Counted from the first letter of the stretch, positions 7,327 to 15,326 are shown. The stretch: DNA of 64,000 nt from Candidatus Blautia faecipullorum (GCA_019115125.1 DXEG01000061.1:1-64000), one strand, 5' to 3'. Numbers and translations are program-made. The notes: a model not told the origin generated them from the letters alone.

Positions 7327-8541
7327 TCAAATACTTTCCCGCCTTTCAAATCCCTGCTGGCATTTCCTGCCAAGGTTCCTGGCAGAATTCAGGTAGCGGT
7401 TTCCCTGATGTCCGTTTTCACAGAAAAATTCACTCCCCCTGATCCGGGCCTTTCCCCCGCAGACGCTGCACACAGAACTTGTTTTATGCTGTTGAATCTC
7501 CAGAACCACAATCCCTGCCTGCCATGCTTTGTACTTGAGCTTTTTCCGTACAGAGGTACTCAGATAAATCGGTGTAAAGCTGCCTGCGGAAAGCATAATT
7601 ATTTTTCTGTGATTCTGTTCATACTCGGGCAGAACCAGAATCTTTGCGTTATTTTCCCCGCAGTAACGGATCACCTGTCTGCTGAACTGGTGAGCATAAT
7701 TCTCATTCAGATTTTTCAGCTTTTCCCAGTATTTTCCATTGGCCCGGGGATTATCTCCCCCTCCCGAAGATTTTTGCGACTTTTCCAGCTTTTCTGTGAT
7801 CATTCTGCAGCGGTGGCTGTATTCCGCCCCTCCTTTCAGGAAAAGGCAGTCTTCCATATTCCCGCGGGAGTCCAGAATACAGCAGACAAGACTGGCGTCT
7901 TTATTAGTGAACACCACTGAACACACCTTTTCTCCTGATGCCATGCGCTCTTTTACATTCCGCCCGTCCGCTACCGGAGTTTTACACGGAATATGCAGCT
8001 CGGCACGCAGTATTCTTCCGTCCTCCGGGTTCCTTCTGAGAACCAGGGCCGGCGACATCATCATACCGGTTTCAGGAAGCCGGTTTCCTCTCAGCCTGCA
8101 CCGGATCCATCTCCAGGAATCTCCGTCCCAAATCTTTAAAGAAATCTCATTTTCGTCGAAATTCTTATACATTCCCTTGTAAAATGTGACAGATTCCGTA
8201 AAAATTTTCGTTCGTTCCCGCTGCTCTTCCCTTGACAGATAGCTCCTGGCAGCCGACACCGCAGTATTGATCGCCGCTCTGCGGAAATATAAGGGGATTT
8301 TCTCCCAGGGCAAGGGATAGGGAACAGGTTTCCCATCCCGCCCGGTCACCGTAAGCTTTTCCAGGCTGCGCATGGTTTCCAGTGACCCTGGCTGCGTCTC
8401 TGGAAAAATATCCAGGTACAGATCGTAATAAAATTTCAGGATATCGTTATATAATTCCTGAGTCTTCAGGAACCAGTCTGTATGTCTGAACAAGATGCTG
8501 AATTTTTTTACGGTCACCGAATAATATGTATTTTTTTTCAT
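7327..8541 (-). CDS. TnpB/Cas12-like protein with degenerate RuvC site
   Basis: 404 aa, TnpB size. Residues about 1-130 resemble the N-terminal WED/REC part. The C-terminal half carries the RuvC-like fold and a zinc finger (C358, C361, C374, H378). The three RuvC positions look lost. RuvC-I, normally G-I-D-x-G, reads VVFTNKDAS (about 209-217). RuvC-II reads ILVLPEYEQN (301-310), with the Glu displaced. RuvC-III, normally D-x-N-A-A-x-N, reads YLNSARN (about 383-389). The protein is probably a nuclease-dead, RNA-binding TnpB relative, comparable to described TnpB-like repressors. No TnpA or target duplications are seen. It lacks a Shine-Dalgarno: a terminator-like hairpin with seven U ends at the ATG. 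Confidence 0.7.
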   Translation of the reverse strand: MKKNTYYSVTVKKFSILFRHTDWFLKTQELYNDILKFYYDLYLDIFPETQPGSLETMRSLEKLTVTGRDGKPVPYPLPWEKIPLYFRRAAINTAVSAARSYLSREEQRERTKIFTESVTFYKGMYKNFDENEISLKIWDGDSWRWIRCRLRGNRLPETGMMMSPALVLRRNPEDGRILRAELHIPCKTPVADGRNVKERMASGEKVCSVVFTNKDASLVCCILDSRGNMEDCLFLKGGAEYSHRCRMITEKLEKSQKSSGGGDNPRANGKYWEKLKNLNENYAHQFSRQVIRYCGENNAKILVLPEYEQNHRKIIMLSAGSFTPIYLSTSVRKKLKYKAWQAGIVVLEIQQHKTSSVCSVCGGKARIRGSEFFCENGHQGNRYLNSARNLGRKCQQGFERRESI

Positions 8542-8601
8542 AAAAAAAGCCTTCGGGTATATTTCGTGAAGTATGTTGATTCACGAAATATATCTGAAGG
8601 C
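8542..8601 (-). terminator. Terminator-like hairpin abutting the TnpB-like start codon
   Basis: Arms 8549-8570 and 8580-8601 pair over 22 positions (two G-U), with a 9-base loop. On the minus strand the stem is followed by seven U (8542-8548) and then at once by the ATG at 8541. It should stop most transcripts at the start codon, so the gene would be expressed only on read-through. It could instead be a left-end palindrome of a former IS200/IS605-type element. Confidence 0.6.
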
Positions 8602-8724
8602 AAATTTACGAAATCATACAAAAATCTACGTTATATTTATTTTTTATCTTTTTAATCGTACATTTTGCGTCAAAAAATCTTAAATATGTGGTAAAAAGCG
8701 CAGGATTTCCGTCATTTATTTGAC

Positions 8725-8753
8725 TTTACATTCAAGATATGCTGTGCTAGAAT
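8725..8753 (+). promoter_or_regulatory. Sigma-A type promoter, extended -10
   Basis: TTTACA (8725-8730), a 17-base spacer, then TGC-TAGAAT (-10 at 8748-8753). The only thing downstream on this strand before the cbiD region is a stem-loop and a terminator, so it may drive a short RNA starting near 8760. Confidence 0.55.
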
Positions 8754-8772
8754 AGGTTTTGTTGAAAGAAAC

Positions 8773-8797
8773 ATCGTGAATCAACATACTTCGCGAT
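8773..8797 (+). repeat. Second, inverted copy of the TCAACATAC stem-loop
   Basis: Arms ATCGTGAA and TTCGCGAT (one G-U) enclose loop TCAACATAC. The same loop with arms TTCGTGAA/TTCACGAA occurs on the minus strand at 8563-8587. The two copies point away from each other, about 185 bases apart, as in a short element with inverted ends or a pair of operators. Confidence 0.5.
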
Positions 8798-8828
8798 ATG
8801 CAAATCTGTTTAGAGAAGTTATAAAATA

Positions 8829-8882
8829 AGCCCTGGAGAATATGCCGCCTTCCATCGGGAAGGGGGGATTCTCTTCAGGGCT
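8829..8882. terminator. Bidirectional terminator downstream of cbiD
   Basis: AGCCCTG...CAGGGCT form the base of a long imperfect stem with GGAAGG/CCTTCC near the tip. On the minus strand it is followed by TATTTTAT and closes the cbiD transcript. On the plus strand it is followed by GTTTGTAT. Confidence 0.7.
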
Positions 8883-8894
8883 GTTTGTATACTG

Positions 8895-10115
8895 TCATTT
8901 CGTATTCCACTGTTTCAGTTTTTCGATCAGCTCCGCCGCGCGTTCCGTCTGGCCCAGGTATCCGTACTCATTAGAGAATACGACTGCTCCCAGCAGTATC
9001 TGCTGATAGGAGCGGTGATCCAGATAAAACTGTATCCGTTCCATCAGTCTCTTCATGGTTTCTTTTAATATTCCATGTTGATCCAGAACTGACAACGCTT
9101 CGTCTGTAGTATTGCAGGCAAGGATTTCCCTGGCACATTCCAGGCTGCCGCCCGCACGTACGGCGTTGGCGCAGAGAGTTTCCAGGCGGGCGTCCGCGCT
9201 GTGGGAATGAGTATTCATGATCCCTGAGGCGACTTTGACAAATTTTCCGATATGAGCGACAAAAAGGACTCCCTTTACGCCCATATTGACAGCCATATCG
9301 ATCGTCTCGCCCACATAATTGCTGCATTTCATATTTTTTTCAAAGGGAAGCTCCATATGCTCTCTGAGATAGTCTGCCCCGTAATTTCCCGGAGTGATCA
9401 AAAGATAATCCATACCTTCCGCCGTCTTCTGCGCCATCTCCACACGGATACTCTCAATAAGAGCCGTTTCGCTCATAGGCTCCACGATCCCCGTGGTACC
9501 GAGGATGGAGATCCCACCCTGGATACCGAGCCTTGGATTAAAGGTTTTCTGCGCGATCTTTTCTCCCTCGGGAACAGAGATCGTGATCTTCAGGCATCCC
9601 TTATAATGGTATTTGTCCGCGGTTTCCTCCACTGCTTTCTGGATCATTGCCCGGGGCACGGAATTAATCGCGGCCTCTCCCACCTTCTGGGAAAGCCCCG
9701 GCTTTGTGACGCGGCCCACTCCTTTTCCTCCGTCCAGCAGTATCCTGGGCGAGCGGACTATGGCCGGATGTTCTTCATCCGGGCTCCCCTTTCTTTCTTT
9801 TCCTGAGTGGAAAGCTGTTTTCTCCACTCTCGCGTAAACCAGTATCCCGTCTGTCGTATCCGGATCGTCTCCCGCATCCTTTTGCACTGCGCAGGAAACG
9901 GCGTCCTTCTCCCTCCTGACGTCCAAAAGCTCCAGGTTCAGAAGGATCCCTTTCGGCGTCATAAGCTTTATTTCTTTCACAGCTTCCCCGCCAAGGAGTA
10001 TTTCCGCCGCTCCCTTGGCTGCCGCCGCCGCGCAGGAACCGGTCGTATATCCAAAACGAAGCTTTTTGTTATTTTTAATGATATAATGATCCTCCAGGCC
10101 TGTTCTATGCTCCAT
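8895..10115 (-). CDS. cbiD: Cobalt-precorrin-5B (C1)-methyltransferase
   Basis: 406 aa. CbiD methylates C1 of cobalt-precorrin-5B with SAM in the anaerobic (early-cobalt) branch of cobalamin synthesis. The N-terminal LRFGYTTGSCAAAAAKGAA motif (residues about 19-37) is the family signature, and the SxxR segment with GTTGIVEPMSE (about 205-215) matches. Length is slightly above the usual 360 to 380 because of an acidic insert near residues 95-120. No other cobalamin gene is adjacent, so this enzyme is separated from its pathway here. The RBS AGGAGG lies about 8 bases before the ATG. Confidence 0.93.
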   Translation of the reverse strand: MEHRTGLEDHYIIKNNKKLRFGYTTGSCAAAAAKGAAEILLGGEAVKEIKLMTPKGILLNLELLDVRREKDAVSCAVQKDAGDDPDTTDGILVYARVEKTAFHSGKERKGSPDEEHPAIVRSPRILLDGGKGVGRVTKPGLSQKVGEAAINSVPRAMIQKAVEETADKYHYKGCLKITISVPEGEKIAQKTFNPRLGIQGGISILGTTGIVEPMSETALIESIRVEMAQKTAEGMDYLLITPGNYGADYLREHMELPFEKNMKCSNYVGETIDMAVNMGVKGVLFVAHIGKFVKVASGIMNTHSHSADARLETLCANAVRAGGSLECAREILACNTTDEALSVLDQHGILKETMKRLMERIQFYLDHRSYQQILLGAVVFSNEYGYLGQTERAAELIEKLKQWNTK

Positions 10116-10144
10116 GGAAAGCCTCCTTTATAATGATTGCAGGC

Positions 10145-10170
10145 CGGCGCGTATACGCCGCACCTACGTT
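10145..10170. repeat. Intergenic palindromic element, copy 1 (cbiD leader)
   Basis: Contains the palindrome GCGTATACGC (10149-10158) followed by CGCACCTACGTT. A related element lies in front of the panT-like gene (22578-22605). Both sit 35 to 85 bases upstream of the start codon of a minus-strand vitamin-related gene. Confidence 0.4.
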
Positions 10171-10240
10171 CCAATTTTAACATGTGATTTCCTGAGTATC
10201 AAGAGACAGCGCGGCGGCAGTTCAGCTTCCTCCTGACAAA

Positions 10241-10804
10241 TTATCCCAGGTTATTCAGTACAGGAGCCAGTCTTCTGGATAAAATACAGGCCAAAGCGAT
10301 TTTTACTGCGTCCGGAATAATAAAAGGAATCACGCACCAGCTCAGAACCGCTGTCACGCCTACCGGTCCTGCTGTGCGTCCATACACCGCCATAAACCAT
10401 GCGGTTCCTACCACATAACAGGCAAGAATCCCCAGCACCATAGATAGAATCAACATCCAGAGGCTTCTTCCCAAAAGCTTCTCTATTCCCCACATTACCA
10501 GGGCCGAAAAAAGAAAGCCGGCGATATAACCGCCTGTCTGACCTAAAAGGACGCCGATTCCTCCTGAAAAGCCCGAAAATACCGGAACCCCGCATACTCC
10601 CAGCAAAATATAGACGAATACCGCCAGAGTTCCTCTTTTTCCGCCAAGAACCCCCACTGTAAGAAAGACCGCAAAGGTCTGAAGGGTAAAAGGGACGACT
10701 GTTGGGATGGATATCCATGAACACACGGCGATCACCACCGCAAAGAACGCTATATAAGCGATATCCCTTGTTTTTATGAATTCTCTGCTCTTTACCTCCT
10801 GCAT
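10241..10804 (-). CDS. bioY: Biotin ECF transporter S component
   Basis: 187 aa, six hydrophobic helices. It is the substrate-binding membrane subunit of an energy-coupling-factor transporter for biotin, working with a shared EcfA/EcfT module not encoded here. Family marks are the FTLQTFAVFLTVGVLGGKRG segment (residues about 38-57), the GQTGGYIAGF motif (about 86-95) and the conserved VPFIIPDAVKIALA near the C-terminus. The RBS AGGAGG is 6 to 7 bases before ATG. No BirA-type palindrome was found upstream. It lies 125 bases before cbiD on the same strand; co-transcription is possible. Confidence 0.94.
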   Translation of the reverse strand: MQEVKSREFIKTRDIAYIAFFAVVIAVCSWISIPTVVPFTLQTFAVFLTVGVLGGKRGTLAVFVYILLGVCGVPVFSGFSGGIGVLLGQTGGYIAGFLFSALVMWGIEKLLGRSLWMLILSMVLGILACYVVGTAWFMAVYGRTAGPVGVTAVLSWCVIPFIIPDAVKIALACILSRRLAPVLNNLG

Positions 10805-11067
10805 ACTATTTTCCTCCTTATATCATCAAGCGTTTCATAAAATTTTATAGTTTTAAACGTTGATTTCTGACGGTCCGCACCCGATCCCACGATACAGACC
10901 ATGGCAAATGTAACATATGCTCCTGCCGCTGTCAATCTATTCTGGCAAAGCCCTTAAACATACGATAAATGCCTGAAACGCATATCTGACGATCAGAAAC
11001 AGGTATTAGACATAACGCTTTTGTTGTTTTACAATATAATAAGAAAACTTCAGGGAGGTATTTTTAT

Positions 11068-11505
11068 ATGAAAACACAAGACAGACAAACATTTGATAAA
11101 GAAAATGTATTTGGCCTCGGACAGGAAAATTCCGCTTACGCGCAGTATTTCATCGGAACCTCTTACCTGAATCCTCTGACGGATCCGGCACAGAGCAGCG
11201 TCTTTCTGGCTAACGTCACCTTTGAACCGGGCTGCCGGAACAACTGGCATATCCATCATGCCGCGGCAGGAGGCGGTCAGATCCTGATCTGCACGGCAGG
11301 AAGCGGCTGGTATCAGGAGGAGGGCAAAGCTCCCGTAAGTCTGGAGCCCGGAACCGTGATCGTGATCCCTCCGGAGGTAAAGCACTGGCACGGCGCGAAG
11401 GCCGACAGCTGGTTCTCCCACATCGCGATGGAGGTGCCCGGCACAGAGACCTCCAACGAATGGCTGGAGCCTGTAGACGACGAAGCCTACGGAAAACTAG
11501 AATAA
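11068..11505 (+). CDS. Small cupin-domain protein
   Basis: 145 aa single cupin. Metal-binding pattern: H61 and H63/H64 in NWHIHHAAAGGGQ, Q71, and H106/H108 in VKHWHG. This is the pattern of small cupins commonly paired with carboxymuconolactone decarboxylase-like proteins, as is the case here (next gene 121 bases downstream). TATAAT at 11035-11040 and an AGGGAGG site before ATG give a credible promoter and start. The reaction is unknown; a stress or quinone/aromatic redox role is often proposed for such pairs. Confidence 0.85.
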   Translation: MKTQDRQTFDKENVFGLGQENSAYAQYFIGTSYLNPLTDPAQSSVFLANVTFEPGCRNNWHIHHAAAGGGQILICTAGSGWYQEEGKAPVSLEPGTVIVIPPEVKHWHGAKADSWFSHIAMEVPGTETSNEWLEPVDDEAYGKLE

Positions 11506-11626
11506 CATCTGTATGACCTGAACGCCCGTTTATGAGTAAAGCAGCGGCATCAGACACGGTAAGCGCGCAATGAGGTTTTACGGATGGCGCGGTCTGAATT
11601 GTTACAGATAAAGGAGAACATATATC

Positions 11627-12316
11627 ATGAAAAATTATCATCTTACAGATCCCGAATTTATGGAGCGTTTTGAGCATTTTGCTTTCGAGGAAGTCGTAAA
11701 CGAAAAAGGACAGACCCTTGACGCAATAACGCGCCATATGGCGATCACCGCCGCCCTGATGGGCTGTCAGGGAATCGACGAATTCCGTCTTGAAGTCCCC
11801 AGAGCGCTGGACGCCGGAGTATCGCCCGTTATGGTAAAGGAAATCGTCTATCAGGCCGTGGATTATCTCGGCATCGGCCGGGTGCTCCCCTTCCTGGACG
11901 CCGTAAACGATATCCTTACAGACAGGGGAATCTCTCTTCCTCTGGAGGGTCAGGCTGGCACCACTATGGAAAACCGCCTTGAAAAAGGCATTCAGGCCCA
12001 GGCCGACATTTTCGGAGATCATATGAAGGAGGCATGGAAGGCCGGCCATATCAACCGCTGGCTTGCCGCCAACTGCTTCGGCGATTACTATACGAGAGGC
12101 GGTCTCGACCTGAAGCAGAGGGAGATGATCACCTTCTGTTTCCTGGCCGCTCAGGGCGGCTGTGAGCCTCAGCTTACCGCTCACGCGAAAGGTAATATGA
12201 ACCTTGGGAATGACCGGGATTTTCTGATAAAAGTCGTTTCACAGTGCCTGCCTTATATCGGATATCCCAGAAGCCTGAACGCCATTACATGCATCAATAA
12301 GGCTGCGGAGGCCTGA
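11627..12316 (+). CDS. Two-domain carboxymuconolactone decarboxylase family protein
   Basis: 229 aa with two CMD-like helical repeats (about 20-105 and 120-225). The first contains ITRHMAITAALMGCQGIDEFRLEVPRA split around the usual active-site helix, the second LDLKQREMITFCFLAAQGG and QLTAHAKGNMN. The AhpD-type CxxC redox motif is missing: only single Cys residues (MGCQG, GGCEP) occur at the expected places, so peroxidase-type disulfide chemistry is doubtful. It is paired with the upstream cupin gene. The start has an AAGGAG site 8 bases upstream. Confidence 0.82.
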   Translation: MKNYHLTDPEFMERFEHFAFEEVVNEKGQTLDAITRHMAITAALMGCQGIDEFRLEVPRALDAGVSPVMVKEIVYQAVDYLGIGRVLPFLDAVNDILTDRGISLPLEGQAGTTMENRLEKGIQAQADIFGDHMKEAWKAGHINRWLAANCFGDYYTRGGLDLKQREMITFCFLAAQGGCEPQLTAHAKGNMNLGNDRDFLIKVVSQCLPYIGYPRSLNAITCINKAAEA

Positions 12317-12508
12317 CCCTCCGGACAGCGGAACATTTTTTATCCTTCTTTGCTGATTATTCTGCTTTTGTGTCTTGTCTAAATTTGTATAAAATGTTAG
12401 AATCAGAATAGCTTTTCAGAGTAGTTTTTGATGAGCTGCCAATCAAAAAACATCTCATGTGCAGGTCCATTGCACAAAGAATAGGATTAACGAAACGGAG
12501 GAAAAAGA

Positions 12509-12895
12509 ATGAAGAAGCTTAAAGTTGTAAAGGGCGCGGAATGTATGGCATGTCTGGAGTGCGAGATCGCATGTTCCACCAGCTTTTATAAGGAATTTGA
12601 CCCGGATAAATCCTGCATCAGAATTGTAGAAAAGAACGGAAATCCCAAGCCTATGGTCTGTGTGCAGTGCGGCAAATGCGCCAAGGCCTGTCCTGAGGAA
12701 GCCATTACTCAGAACGCGAAGGGCGTTTACATGATCAACAAGAAAAAATGTACCGGCTGCGGCAAATGTGTGGAAGCCTGTCCTTTCGGCGTAATGGTAA
12801 AAGCAGAGACCTCTCCCACAAGCAGCAAATGTATCGCCTGCGGTATCTGTGCCAAGGCCTGTCCTGCAGGAGTACTGGAGATTGTAGAAGCATAA
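12509..12895 (+). CDS. Ferredoxin-type protein with four [4Fe-4S] clusters
   Basis: 128 aa with sixteen Cys arranged as four CxxCxxCxxxC sets: C12-15-18-22, C51-54-57-61, C81-84-87-91 and C108-111-114-118. This is the HycB/CooF/DmsB-like electron-transfer subunit fold, binding four clusters. No catalytic partner gene is next to it, unlike most such subunits, so its donor or acceptor is unknown. The RBS GGAGG is well placed. Transcription ends at the bidirectional terminator shared with the convergent AraC gene. Confidence 0.88.
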   Translation: MKKLKVVKGAECMACLECEIACSTSFYKEFDPDKSCIRIVEKNGNPKPMVCVQCGKCAKACPEEAITQNAKGVYMINKKKCTGCGKCVEACPFGVMVKAETSPTSSKCIACGICAKACPAGVLEIVEA

Positions 12896-12920
12896 AACCA
12901 GATATTTTAAATAAGCAAAA

Positions 12921-12957
12921 AGCGGAACGTTTCTCTCAGGAAAGGTTCCGCTTTTTT
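12921..12957. terminator. Bidirectional terminator overlapping the AraC gene 3' end
   Basis: AGCGGAAC (12921-12928) pairs with GTTCCGCT (12945-12952), flanked by A-runs and T-runs on both strands. The hairpin overlaps the last codons of the convergent AraC-family gene, which ends at 12936. Confidence 0.85.
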
Positions 12958-13841
12958 CTGTACTCCTTTGGAGTACACTGATAAAACCGTTTAAACTGCC
13001 TGGCATAATAGCTGGGATAATCAAAACCACAGGCGCTGGCGATATCCGAAATACTGTCGGATGTCCTGGACAGCAAAAGGCCCGCGCTCTGCATCAGCCG
13101 GTATTTCAAAAGATACTGCACCGGGGATTCTCCAATAGTTCTTTTGAAGCATCTCAGACATTCTCTCTCTCCGATACCGGAGACTGCGGCGATATCCGTC
13201 AGTGAAATGTACTCCTCATAATGATCATGAATAAAGGCAAGCATCTGCTCCATCCGGAAGGTATCCATATTTTGGGTAGTCTCCGGCAAGAGGATCTGTT
13301 CTTCCATCCTCTTAAAAATTTTCAGCATCATCTTTGAAAGCTGCTCTCTCACAATAAATTCATATCCAAACTCTTCCGAACGCAGCACGGAAAAGGCCTT
13401 TCGGAACCACTCTCCCGCCTCCCGGTCCTCTGCCGGAATAAACAGCCCGCCGAAAGCTCCGCAGGAAGAAAGGGGCTTCAGATATTTCACAGAAAACGCC
13501 GACGCGGCGCTTCCCGTCAGAAGAAGCGGTGAAAATACCAGAGACTGCAGTTCACAATAGGGAGACGCCTCTGCGTAATGCAGGATATTTCCATTCAGCA
13601 CCGCCAGGTCTCCTGTACGCATAAAAAATTCCTGATATGGAATCTGAAGCTTCAGAGCGCCTTCTTTAACATAATTGATCTCAAACTCTTCATGCCAGTG
13701 CCAGGGAATAAAGAGTTCTGTCTCCTCTGTATATTGATACTCGTACCCTGCACAGGGAAATTCTATGGTTCCGTGAGGGATCAGCTCTTTTTGGTTGTCG
13801 TCAATATCTCCGCACTTCTTTTCTGTTCCTTTTCCCTTCAT
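12936..13841 (-). CDS. AraC-family transcriptional regulator (cupin sensor)
   Basis: About 301 aa. The N-terminal cupin sensor domain has the WHWHEEFEINYVKEG pattern (His pair near residue 50). The C-terminal AraC/XylS double helix-turn-helix includes the ISDIASACGFDYPSYYARQFKRFYQCTPKEYR signature in its last 50 residues. The ATG at 13841 has AGGAGG ten bases upstream and is preferred over 13871. It is divergent from the MFS transporter gene about 190 bases away and is a likely regulator of it, by position only. Confidence 0.88.
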   Translation of the reverse strand: MKGKGTEKKCGDIDDNQKELIPHGTIEFPCAGYEYQYTEETELFIPWHWHEEFEINYVKEGALKLQIPYQEFFMRTGDLAVLNGNILHYAEASPYCELQSLVFSPLLLTGSAASAFSVKYLKPLSSCGAFGGLFIPAEDREAGEWFRKAFSVLRSEEFGYEFIVREQLSKMMLKIFKRMEEQILLPETTQNMDTFRMEQMLAFIHDHYEEYISLTDIAAVSGIGERECLRCFKRTIGESPVQYLLKYRLMQSAGLLLSRTSDSISDIASACGFDYPSYYARQFKRFYQCTPKEYRKKRNLS

Positions 13842-14032
13842 GAATCCTTCCCCTCCTGAATCATATGACACAAAAACTCCCGTAAAAAGTCGGTTTTGTT
13901 ATATTATAAGTCTGTTTTGGCCTTGAATCAAGAGTGAATCTGGCGGTATTATTCCATAAAAAGGATAGAACAGCCGCAAAAGACAGACTGGAAGCCATCA
14001 CTTTTCAAATTTATTTAAGGAGGAACTGGAAA

Positions 14033-15235
14033 ATGTTTCAGTTATTATTAGTCATTATTTATATTTCCTTTATCAGCCTCGGCCTCCCGGATTCCCTTCT
14101 TGGCTCCGCGTGGCCTTCCATTTATCCCAAGCTTCAGGTTCCCATCTCTTATGCCGGGATCATTTCTATGATCATTGCCATGGGGACGATCGTTTCCAGC
14201 CTGCAGAGCGACCGTCTGACCAGAAAGCTTGGAACCGGAAAGGTAACCGCCATCAGCGTGGGGATCACGGCATCCGCTTTATTCGGCTTTTCCGTCAGTA
14301 CTTCCTTCTGGATGCTCTGTTTATGGGCCGTGCCTTACGGACTTGGCGCAGGGAGTGTGGACGCTTCCCTGAACAACTATGTGGCCCTCCACTATAAAAG
14401 CCACCACATGAGCTGGCTTCACTGTATGTGGGGCGTCGGCGCCACCATAGGGCCTTACATCATGGGCTTTGCCCTGACCGGAGGTATGGAATGGAACGGC
14501 GGATATCGTATGATCGCCCTTTTGCAGATTGTTTTGACTCTGATCCTGGTTTTCAGCCTTCCTCTCTGGAAAAAAAGCTCCTCCGACACAGATACGGAGG
14601 ATACGGAGCTCCCGTCAAAATCTCTTTCCCTGAAGGAGATCATCCGAATCCCGGGAGCAAAGGCCGGAATGCTCTGCTTTTTCTGCTACTGCGCCGTAGA
14701 GCAGACCACTGCTCTCTGGGCCAGCAGCTATCTGAACCTGTTCAAAGGAGTTCCCTCAGAAACAGCGGCCAGATTCGCGGGACTGTTTTTTATCGGCATT
14801 ACCATCGGCCGGGCTGTCAGCGGTTTTATCACTATGAAGCTCAATGATGTTCAGATGACCCGTCTTGGACAGAGTATCATCGGACTTGGGGTGATCATCA
14901 TGCTCCTTCCCCTGGGACAGACAGCGTCGCTGGCCGGACTGATCATCATTGGCCTTGGCTGCGCTCCCGTCTACCCCTGTATGCTCCACTCCACGCCCGC
15001 GCATTTTGGAGCGGACCGCTCTCAGGCTGTATTCGGCGTACAGATGGCAAGCGCCTATGTGGGAACCTGCCTGATGCCGCCCCTTTTCGGCCTGATCGCC
15101 AACCACATTGCCGTATCGCTTCTTCCGGTCTATCTGCTGGCGGTACTGATTTTCATGATCCTCATGCATGAGGCGCTGATCAAAAAGACTGCCGCGCGGA
15201 AGAATTATACAGTTGCCAGATCCCCCCTGTCATAA
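14033..15235 (+). CDS. MFS transporter
   Basis: 400 aa, about 12 membrane helices. The order fits the sugar/fucose-permease-like branch of the major facilitator superfamily: helix 1 with SLGLPDSLLGSAWP, the loop 2-3 motif QSDRLTRKLGTGK (motif A-like, around residues 58-70), and the GLGAGSVDASLNNYVA motif in helix 4-5. The ATG at 14033 has AGGAGG 8 bases upstream; an upstream GTG at 13934 is less likely. It is divergent from an AraC-type regulator. The substrate cannot be read from the sequence. Confidence 0.88.
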   Translation: MFQLLLVIIYISFISLGLPDSLLGSAWPSIYPKLQVPISYAGIISMIIAMGTIVSSLQSDRLTRKLGTGKVTAISVGITASALFGFSVSTSFWMLCLWAVPYGLGAGSVDASLNNYVALHYKSHHMSWLHCMWGVGATIGPYIMGFALTGGMEWNGGYRMIALLQIVLTLILVFSLPLWKKSSSDTDTEDTELPSKSLSLKEIIRIPGAKAGMLCFFCYCAVEQTTALWASSYLNLFKGVPSETAARFAGLFFIGITIGRAVSGFITMKLNDVQMTRLGQSIIGLGVIIMLLPLGQTASLAGLIIIGLGCAPVYPCMLHSTPAHFGADRSQAVFGVQMASAYVGTCLMPPLFGLIANHIAVSLLPVYLLAVLIFMILMHEALIKKTAARKNYTVARSPLS

Positions 15236-15282
15236 AGTACTCCATGAGAGCACTTTTATCGGTCGCTAAAAAACGCAAAAAC

Positions 15283-15326
15283 AAATCCCCGAACCGTGCC
15301 GCAGCACAGTCCGGGGATTTTTCTTT
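15283..15326. terminator. Bidirectional terminator between MFS and L,D-transpeptidase genes
   Basis: AAATCCCCG (15283-15291) pairs with CGGGGATTT (15312-15320), with a GC-rich inner part, a T-rich tail on the plus strand (TTCTTTT) and a T-run on the minus strand. Confidence 0.85.

Larger units (their letters stand above)
8760..8882 (+). ncRNA. Candidate small RNA between the TnpB-like gene and cbiD
   Basis: About 120 bases run from a good promoter to the strong hairpin at 8829-8882. They contain no coding frame of note but include a stem-loop (8773-8797) with the same 9-base loop, TCAACATAC, as the hairpin in front of the TnpB-like gene on the opposite strand. The transcript is predicted only from promoter and terminator. 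Confidence 0.35.

Noticed and set aside
7092..7373. 93-codon frame overlapping the 3' end of the TnpB-like gene
   Set aside because: No ribosome site and no family, and its bases form consecutive hairpins; read as structured RNA.
7083..8825. Shared 11-base GAAGTTATAAA (minus strand at 7083-7093, plus strand at 8815-8825), and a shared ATAAAGAATA near 41756, as element ends or guide targets
   Set aside because: A/T-rich matches of 10 to 11 bases are expected many times by chance in 64 kb.
10116..10240. Cobalamin riboswitch before cbiD
   Set aside because: Only 125 bases, with no B12-box sequence and no room for the aptamer.
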